Shown here: piece by piece, positions 58,050-64,000 of the stretch
How the letters are laid out: every line of letters starts with the position of its first letter
Position numbering within the stretch: the first letter of the stretch is position 1
NCBI RefSeq assembly: GCF_020509005.1
Contig: NC_063012.1
Span: 7,440,001 to 7,504,000 of the forward strand
Direction of reading: 5' to 3'
DNA: 64,000 nucleotides
Source: Fulvia fulva
Lineage: Eukaryota; Ascomycota; Dothideomycetes; Mycosphaerellales; Mycosphaerellaceae
Position numbers and translations under genes: made by a program
The notes under the pieces: model-generated
Seen by the model: only the letters and a program-made list of their open reading frames with translations
Told to the model about the DNA's origin: nothing
The model's database searches: none

Positions 58050-59136
58050 TCATGCAAACATTTGTCTGATGTTTATGTTTACTCTTTTTCCTTTCATCCA
58101 GCCTCGCCAGTGCTCATACTCCTTGAGGGCATCCGGCACAGCAGGCCAGTCTTCCATCGGGACAGGACACGTGTCGGGGATGACTTTCGGGACGCCGTGC
58201 CAAGCGTACCTGCTTTCGCCACTCATGAGCACGGCGTCACCAGAGCGCAACCGCAATGTTGCAACCCGTGGCTCGTCTGCTTCATGTTTCGGATCGAGAC
58301 CACAGATGAAGACGGCATCGCAGCCAAGCGATATTGACACGAGTGGCTTGTCGCACTCTTCGCTCACATCCCGATGTAGGCTGAGGGTATCACCAGGTGA
58401 ATACAGGTTGACGATCGCGGCTTCTGCTTTCATCGGAAAGATGTTCTCGACCATGTGCTTGATATCCTGTGGGAATGACGGCGGTAGACCTTCTGGATAG
58501 ACTTTGTTCGTCCAGTCATACTGTCCACCCAGTGTGGCCCAGCGCAGCTTTTTGTTGAGGAACTGCTTGATCTCGAAGTCTTTGTGAATATTGGGGTCCT
58601 TGGGCGTCCAAGAGAGCTCATGGGCTGAATCGTGAAAGAATGATGTGTGTTCGACCTGGTCAGCAGGGTATGTCATGAGGTGATGCAGATGTACATTGGT
58701 CTGATGCTGCGGATTCGACAAGTCTCTGTGCAATAGCCTATCAAGCAGAGATAGCTGCACCGACGATGGGAAGAGACATGGGTAAATGAAAAGACCTACC
58801 TATCTCAGACCGATGAAAACCAAATGGTCGAGACTGCTTACCAGGGACGTTCGGAATTTCGTATACTACGGCATGCCCGATGTCGTCGCTGGGGCTGTGA
58901 GCCGGGTCAATGAGAGACTTGTCATCGAGGAAGTCCAAGAACACCTGACGGAGTTCGGCCGGGAGAGATGCTGTTTTGGTAGTCTGTAACCGGGCGTCTG
59001 TCGTCTTGCCTGCATCGTCAAATCCAATGAGATCTGGTGACAGGGCAAGAGCAGGTAACTTGAGCTTCTGGAAGTCCTTGTAGATCTCACGCAGCCTGGG
59101 TGGCGGCTTTGCGTGGGCATCCAGGTGACCAGTCAT
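58050..59136 (-). CDS. AlkB-type 2-oxoglutarate/Fe(II) dioxygenase (ALKBH1-like), 346 aa
   Basis: Exons are 58,842-59,136 and 58,050-58,795. The 46-bp intron (GTAAGC donor, TAG acceptor) links VVYEIPNVPG directly to LFIYPCLFPSSVQLSLL in phase. The protein removes alkyl or methyl groups from nucleic acid by oxidation, using 2-oxoglutarate and iron. Seen: the NKKLRW…GGQYDWTNKVYP region typical of ALKBH1-like fungal proteins, the iron-binding HRD (LSLHRDVSEE), the distal His in YAWHGVPKV, and RVNINIRQM for 2-oxoglutarate and substrate binding. N-terminal ~100 residues (LDAHAKPPPRLREIYKDFQK…) are the usual fungal extension. It is divergent from the 805-codon gene with 229 bp between starts. Confidence 0.92.
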
Positions 59137-59365
59137 TCTGTCAACAGAGTGCCGAGCGTACGTTTAGTAGATGTTGTTGATGTTAATGATGAAGAGAGGT
59201 TGCTTCTGCATGTGAGATTGATCCTTCAATGTTGTTGACTTTCGGTGATGTCATGCCAAGCACGTCCTGGACGCGTCCAGACGCGTCTTACTCCGAAGTA
59301 CACAGGCGGACTCGGCCAACACAGCCAAATCACCTGACCCACCTCGTGGACCGCCAGCCATCACA
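59137..59365. promoter_or_regulatory. Bidirectional promoter region (229 bp)
   Basis: The AlkB-like gene (-) and the nuclear-protein gene (+) start back to back. The gap includes a GACGCGTCCAGACGCGTC stretch near 59,270-59,287, two ACGCGTC units that read as MluI cell-cycle box (MCB)-like cores. MCB boxes drive G1/S genes in fungi; a role here is inference. No TATA box is evident. Confidence 0.45.
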
Positions 59366-61783
59366 ATGCCACCCAAGACTCGCTCGTCTCATGAGCGCAC
59401 CGACGCTCCCGCACGACAATCAAAGATATCCTCAAGACGAACGACGTTAATCCACCGGCGCATGTCACCACCGAAGCTCAAGAAGAGAGATTCAACCTTG
59501 ACACAGCTCGGCTTCTACCATTCATCATCGCCTGCTGTAGAGACACAATGGACGATTCCGGCCACTAGCGATGCCGAAGATGAGGACGAAGATTACAAAG
59601 AGCCACGGGCGAAGAAGCGGAGGAAGACATCAGGCAGCAAGCCCAAACCCGGTGGCAAGAAGGCGAAGACGGATGTGTCCGAATCGCAGTCGACTTTGAC
59701 TCAGAATTGGAGGGCTCTGGGCTACGTGATGGACAGCTACGACACAAGTGATGAGGAAGATCTTGCCATGGTCGATCAGGGTATGCAACCGCCGCCTAGT
59801 GCACAGCCAAAGCAGGCTCGACCTCTACCACGAAGGCGGCCTGCACCCAATGCTGGCGAGACGCAGATACAAGGTGACAACATGCTGGGTGCATACCTGG
59901 ATAATGACTGGTCATCGGAGTCGGAGCTGGAATCCGCTTCGAAGTTGAGCTTGACTCCTTCACAACTTGCACACTTCGCGCCGTCACGAGACCGAGAAAG
60001 TACAAGACCAACGACAGCCGACTCCAAGTCGACACCCAAGACACCGAAACGGATCACGAAGACTGAGATACCGGACTCGGCTGAGACATCGAGCGTTCCT
60101 CCCTCGTCTCGATCAGTCAAACCTGGGCCAGGATGCGCAAGGTCTCCACTCAAAGAACGCAGCACAAATGTTCCGTCCCAGCGAGGAATATCACAGGATA
60201 GTCAGCAGGCTACTCGACGCAAAGTCTCGTTCGACCAGATTCAGCTGGACGACGCAAATGCCCTCAAGGAGCCCGTAGGGCAGTGGAGTGCCAAATTGGC
60301 TTTCACTCCGAAAAGATCGCAGAAAGGGTTGTCGAGGTCTCCGCAACATCAGTCGATGGACTCATCGCCCACATTGAGCCAATCGACACGCCGCACATCT
60401 CGCGAGAACTTCAGCACGGCCAAGAAGCGAACTTTAGAGCGAGTGTCTACCATTGCAGAATCCGATGAAAGTGATGTTGAGCTTGCGGACATTGAGCAGC
60501 CCAAATTTGGAGTCAGCTCACGGCAGGCAGGCCGAACTATGCATGAAGACGGCAACCACTCGTTATCTGAGAGGTCGGCCTCTGAAAACCTGACAGCAGA
60601 CCTCGGTCAAGAAGTTGCGACACTGCCACTATCTGGCGGACTACGTGCACCAGCTGAGTCTTTGCCATCCCCTGGCGCCCACGATAGCGAGATGCAGACT
60701 GACAGCGCATCGACCAAACGATCCGCTGAAGAGAGCCCATCCTTGTCGCAGGACGAGGTGATGCTAGACAGCGATACATCGGTGATGCAGGGCACAATTT
60801 ATACAGGTGCAGATGTGCTCACAGAAAGCGCTGGCTTGATCATTCTTGGTTCTGAGGATACACTTGCTGATAAGCTTGCCGCTGCAAATACTCGATCTGA
60901 ACATCCTGAAGGAACGGACAAAGCAATCACGATCGACGACTCCGAAGCGGATGAGGAGTTCGGAGAGGATGGCGACTATACAGAGGATGATCTTGACGGG
61001 AGTCTGAACGAAAGTAACGAACATGATGATGACGACCAGGAATACACCTACAATCAGACTTATGATCCCGTTGCTGACGCGTTAGCAAGAGACGGTGCTA
61101 GAGCATGGAGAACAGAGACGCAATTGCAACGAGATGAGCTCGAGAAAGCCAATCAGGAAACCCTCACCGAAGAGAGCGACGAAGAGAACGAGGAATCAAA
61201 CATGGGCGGCAACGGCATTGTCGTTGTGCCTTCCAGTCAGGACGAAGAAGAAATAGTGCCATCATCTCAGGACTTTGCAGATCCTGGGCAGAAGCTTGCT
61301 GCCCTTGGAAGTCCCGGCCGAAGTGCTGCGGGTGACATCGACGACTCGGGCTATGCAAGTCAAGAGATGCTCGATGAGGAAGTATCCAAAGCACCACCGC
61401 AGACAATGCCTCCACCGTGGAGACCGCAGCAGACTATACTAAAGCTACCACGACCATCTCAAGTCAGCACTGTAGTGGGCGATACACTCTCGCAGCACAG
61501 CAGACCGAACTCAGCCCAACCATGGACAGAGCCATCGGCGCCTTCTTCTCCTCCCGAAGTAGACGCTGGCCTGCCGGAAGACCCCATCGAACGCTCGCCA
61601 CAGAAGTCGTACCTGCAGACTTTGCCGAGCTCGCCGTTCCCGATGCCACCAGGTGTGCTGAGACGTGGACGGAATGATATCTCGGAGACGCAGTCGAGTG
61701 GACTAATGGACTTCAGTCTGCCGCCTCCACCGCCGTTATTGCTATCATCGTCGAGACCGCAAGACGGGAGCTCGTTGAGGTAA
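59366..61783 (+). CDS. Disordered nuclear protein, 805 aa, no catalytic domain recognised
   Basis: This is a single-exon frame. The start MPPKTRSSHERTDAP is followed by KLKKRDSTLTQLGFY (about 37-51), an acidic patch (70-80), a bipartite-like nuclear localisation signal around 81-101 (AKKRRKTSGSKP… KK), long Ser/Pro/Thr-rich stretches, a second strongly acidic region near 525-565, an IVVVPSSQDEEE stretch near 616 that fits a SUMO-interacting motif, repeated PSSQD, and a Pro-rich C-terminus (PPPPPLLL). I recognise the architecture as that of uncharacterised fungal nuclear proteins but know no function. Codon use and composition match neighbouring genes. It shares a promoter region with the AlkB-like gene, which would fit a link to genome maintenance, though this is only suggestive. 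Confidence 0.8.
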   Translation: MPPKTRSSHERTDAPARQSKISSRRTTLIHRRMSPPKLKKRDSTLTQLGFYHSSSPAVETQWTIPATSDAEDEDEDYKEPRAKKRRKTSGSKPKPGGKKAKTDVSESQSTLTQNWRALGYVMDSYDTSDEEDLAMVDQGMQPPPSAQPKQARPLPRRRPAPNAGETQIQGDNMLGAYLDNDWSSESELESASKLSLTPSQLAHFAPSRDRESTRPTTADSKSTPKTPKRITKTEIPDSAETSSVPPSSRSVKPGPGCARSPLKERSTNVPSQRGISQDSQQATRRKVSFDQIQLDDANALKEPVGQWSAKLAFTPKRSQKGLSRSPQHQSMDSSPTLSQSTRRTSRENFSTAKKRTLERVSTIAESDESDVELADIEQPKFGVSSRQAGRTMHEDGNHSLSERSASENLTADLGQEVATLPLSGGLRAPAESLPSPGAHDSEMQTDSASTKRSAEESPSLSQDEVMLDSDTSVMQGTIYTGADVLTESAGLIILGSEDTLADKLAAANTRSEHPEGTDKAITIDDSEADEEFGEDGDYTEDDLDGSLNESNEHDDDDQEYTYNQTYDPVADALARDGARAWRTETQLQRDELEKANQETLTEESDEENEESNMGGNGIVVVPSSQDEEEIVPSSQDFADPGQKLAALGSPGRSAAGDIDDSGYASQEMLDEEVSKAPPQTMPPPWRPQQTILKLPRPSQVSTVVGDTLSQHSRPNSAQPWTEPSAPSSPPEVDAGLPEDPIERSPQKSYLQTLPSSPFPMPPGVLRRGRNDISETQSSGLMDFSLPPPPPLLLSSSRPQDGSSLR

Positions 61784-61958
61784 TGTTCAAAATCACTATG
61801 CGCAGAAGTGACAGCTATGTAGATAGAACCCTCGCTTGAATAGACAACATTGTTGGACCTGTCAAAACTTTTCCTAATTGGCTGCGTGTAGCACACTGAG
61901 CTGCGGTGCGCAAGGAGTCCACGTTTCTGCCGGGACGAAAGGAACAACCATCACTAGC

Positions 61959-62591
61959 TCAATAGTGAGAGAGTGCGTCATGTCCGAGACTGATAAGATA
62001 TGGAGCTGGACAGCAGCCATGACTTCTCCTTATTCTTGGGTCTGCATGATTGCATTCAGACGCCGTATCATTGAGCTGATACTGACTGTCTTCAGGAGCG
62101 GTGAACCGGAGCCTTAATGCTCTCCCATAGGCCCGGAGGTCGCTGTAGCGAGCGACGTTAATTGCACCCAAATTCCGTCTTGTCGTCTCATCGGACTGAC
62201 GGGGAAAAGACATCCATTCATCAAAGACAAAAAGAACAACCAGCAACACCACAAAGATCGTTTCCATCAGCGCCGAGCATACCACACCTGCTTCGACCGA
62301 CGAGCTGTAGCGTGATCGCTTGCTGCTCTGAATGTGATGCACTGGGAGTAGCGCAGTATCATTGAGACATCGATGGCCGTCGGGTGAGCGGACTGGCTGG
62401 GGATATGGTAGCTTAGGCATCGTGAACCGATTGACGGAAGCATGGCTTTGACGGTGAGGTGAGCAACTCAAAACAGCAAAAAGAACAAAAACCACTAGCC
62501 CAATCGCTCGGGCCCAGCGAACCGTCCCTATCATACCGTCAAATGGTATGAGGCACGTCGGCGTGAGAACTCTTGTGCGCCTTGGCGGCAT
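61959..62591 (-). CDS. Hypothetical membrane protein, 210 codons, uncertain
   Basis: This is an uninterrupted frame with two strongly hydrophobic stretches (IGLVVFVLFAVLSC near residues 30-43 and a VVLLVVLFVF segment near 110-125) and a hydrophilic C-terminal half. No family is recognised. It converges with the 805-codon gene (175 bp between stops). A frame this long without a stop in coding-like GC content could be real, but there is no supporting motif or intron. A frame of this length can occur by chance. Confidence 0.3.
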   Translation of the reverse strand: MPPRRTRVLTPTCLIPFDGMIGTVRWARAIGLVVFVLFAVLSCSPHRQSHASVNRFTMPKLPYPQPVRSPDGHRCLNDTALLPVHHIQSSKRSRYSSSVEAGVVCSALMETIFVVLLVVLFVFDEWMSFPRQSDETTRRNLGAINVARYSDLRAYGRALRLRFTAPEDSQYQLNDTASECNHADPRIRRSHGCCPAPYLISLGHDALSHY

Positions 62592-62960
62592 ATGATAGCA
62601 CCAAGACGCGGTACCATTGAGCTAATGGTGTTTGTCGAAAAATAGGTATGGTGTGGGTGACTATATAGCTCACTCCCACACAAGGTGTAGTCAAGAGCGA
62701 CATTGACGACGATCCTCCGGTACGTGAACGGCACTCGGCAAAGCTTGGCAACGACTACTATAGTATCATCTACACTTTGCACGTCACCTCTTCGTATGTA
62801 CTTGACACTTGACTCTTGACGAGGGTACTTGCCAACGTATCAGCTGGCCTGCTGATATAGGATTCGTCTGCTCTGCGTCATCATTGGCGTTAGAACAGCT
62901 TCTTTCTTGCCCCGCAAGATTCATTCAGCGACAAGTCAAAAGACACGCCCATTGCCACCG

Positions 62961-63401
62961 ATGGACTACATTACAGTCACACTCGAATGGATGCAGACGC
63001 ACAGAAGTAGTCCGTCCTCCATCATTTAATTCACCTCGCTCACATCTCCTCAGCCCGCGTCCGTATATTCTCCGCTCTTCTCATGGTCATAGGGACTGGC
63101 ATCCTGTCGTAAGTTGGAGGCCACCGTCTCGACGTTCAGATCAAGTACTGATCAACTTAGGTTATATCCAAGCATGTTAGCTATCGTGCTCACATCTTGC
63201 GGTTGCTGCCACCTTCTTTGGGCTGAGCCGCTGTCCGTTGGATGTTCTGTAGGCTGGTCTTTGACTTTGATATGCTCCTTGGTATCATACGGCTATAACC
63301 ATTGGCCACAATGGCGCCAGGATGATAATCCTCAGATCTTGCCTGTGACTGTTGCGAGCGTGTTGCTTGCTTATGGCGCGAAAGGGTTCGAGTTGACTTG
63401 A
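62961..63401 (+). CDS. Small multi-pass membrane protein, 113 aa, two introns
   Basis: Exons are 62,961-63,006, 63,054-63,108 and 63,161-63,401. Intron 1 (47 bp, GTAGTC donor, CAG acceptor) is weak but removes an in-frame stop and keeps phase. Intron 2 (52 bp) has a GTAAGT donor, a TACTGATC branch region and a TAG acceptor. The ATG has a good context (GCCACCGATGG). The protein starts MDYITVTLEWMQTHR and has three or four hydrophobic segments: IFSALLMVIGTGIL, MLAIVLTSCGCCHLLW, VGWSLTLICSLVSYGY and VTVASVLLAYG. There is no signal peptide and no recognised family. It is probably an integral membrane protein of unknown role. Confidence 0.55.
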
Positions 63402-64000
63402 GAGGACGCATGCTGAAATAGAAGACGATGTTTTTCTGGTGGTGTACGTTGTGTATCCAAAGCTGCAAGATGAAGCCACCAGCGGGCATGCAGGTAGACC
63501 ATCAGCACGTTGTCTGTAATCGTCTCAGGGCAAGCGTCTCACCGGTAGAACCCCGGCACCTCACATGCAAACCGCTATAAACCACCTCAACTCATACCCT
63601 TCATCGGAATCAAGCAAGGAATTCAAGTCCACTATGGCCTAATGGGCGAAACGAGTTCTTGAATCTCTTACTTGGTAAATTCGATCCTAGGCTATTCAAT
63701 TATCCAACAACACAACTCGTCCACGAAACGCTCCATCATAGGCTTAGTAGTAACATCATGGGAGTCATGAGTTCGAGTCGTCCATCTGAGTCGTCGAAAA
63801 CGCGACCATATCAGGTGAGAGGTGCACCAAATACAAGGTAAACCCACCCGTAAAAGGGTTGTTTTCCTTATCCTTACAGTTGAGTTACGCATGAAATAAG
63901 TCGTACTCACAGGAGTTTCTTTTTGTCGTTTTTTGCAGGTGGTGAGGATGGGGGTTCGAATGGGTGGCTACGCGTATGGCTGCTGAAAATGTGATGGTGG
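63402..64000. other. Right edge of the window, no gene assigned
   Basis: On the minus strand a frame of 36 codons (63,765-63,872) ending in a stop reads like a C-terminal exon (DKENNPFTGGFTLYLVHL), and a GTGAGT…TAAG pair upstream (63,873-63,910) could be its intron. That intron would be only 38 bp and the next exon runs off the edge, so I do not call a gene. Frames of 60-72 codons on both strands are otherwise unremarkable. Confidence 0.3.

Noticed and set aside
62590..62650. A tRNA-like A box (TAGCTCAATGGTA) on the minus strand
   Set aside because: The D stem does not pair, no TTCGANNC B box follows at the right distance and no acceptor stem can be drawn.
63760..63785. GAGTTCGAGTCG resembling a tRNA B box
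   Set aside because: The T stem does not pair and there is no A box upstream.

Overview
The window comes from a filamentous ascomycete (Pezizomycotina). The genes have short introns of about 46-70 bp with fungal CTRAC-type branch points. The repeats carry the scars of repeat-induced point mutation (RIP): CpA and TpG are almost absent, TpA and TAG/TAA stops fill every old reading frame, and CpG is mostly spared. A Dothideomycete-like plant-associated fungus would fit, but nothing here proves the species.

Bases 1 to about 51,140 are a transposon nest without host genes. It holds three related LINE (Tad/I-like non-LTR) families, called A, B and C here, and at least four LTR-retrotransposon remnants, called D, E, F and G. 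They are inserted into one another, and target-site duplications (TSDs) reveal the order: C1 sits at the 5' end of A0; a LINE A chimera (A1) sits in C1; C2 sits in A2; a LINE B chimera (B1) sits in E; B2 sits in A3; a complete Gypsy chromovirus (G, two 520-bp LTRs) sits in B2. Most copies are dead. A1 is barely mutated and keeps a 546-codon reverse transcriptase frame. The last ~1.1 kb of the second D copy is also unmutated and encodes a chromodomain.

The most unusual feature is segment S, about 1.08 kb, non-coding, with two arrays of ~23-nt-spaced motifs. S is joined to the 5' side of two different truncated LINEs (A1 and B1). The LINE breakpoints differ but the S endpoints are the same, and each fusion has its own TSD around the whole unit. 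This is the pattern expected if LINE reverse transcriptase switched template onto a discrete ~1.08-kb RNA.

Bases from about 51,250 to 64,000 are ordinary, unmutated, gene-bearing DNA. Genes recognised: a DUF1857 protein (+), a glutaredoxin (-), a secreted protein with DUF5648-like repeats (-), a 70-residue six-cysteine secreted protein (-), an AlkB-type dioxygenase (-), a divergently transcribed 805-residue disordered nuclear protein (+), and a 113-residue membrane protein (+). Two secreted-protein genes lie between the transposon nest and a cluster of small inverted-repeat (MITE-like) elements at 56,335-57,525, a layout common in rapidly evolving compartments of plant-associated fungi. Gene models were spliced by eye; no transcripts or databases were consulted.
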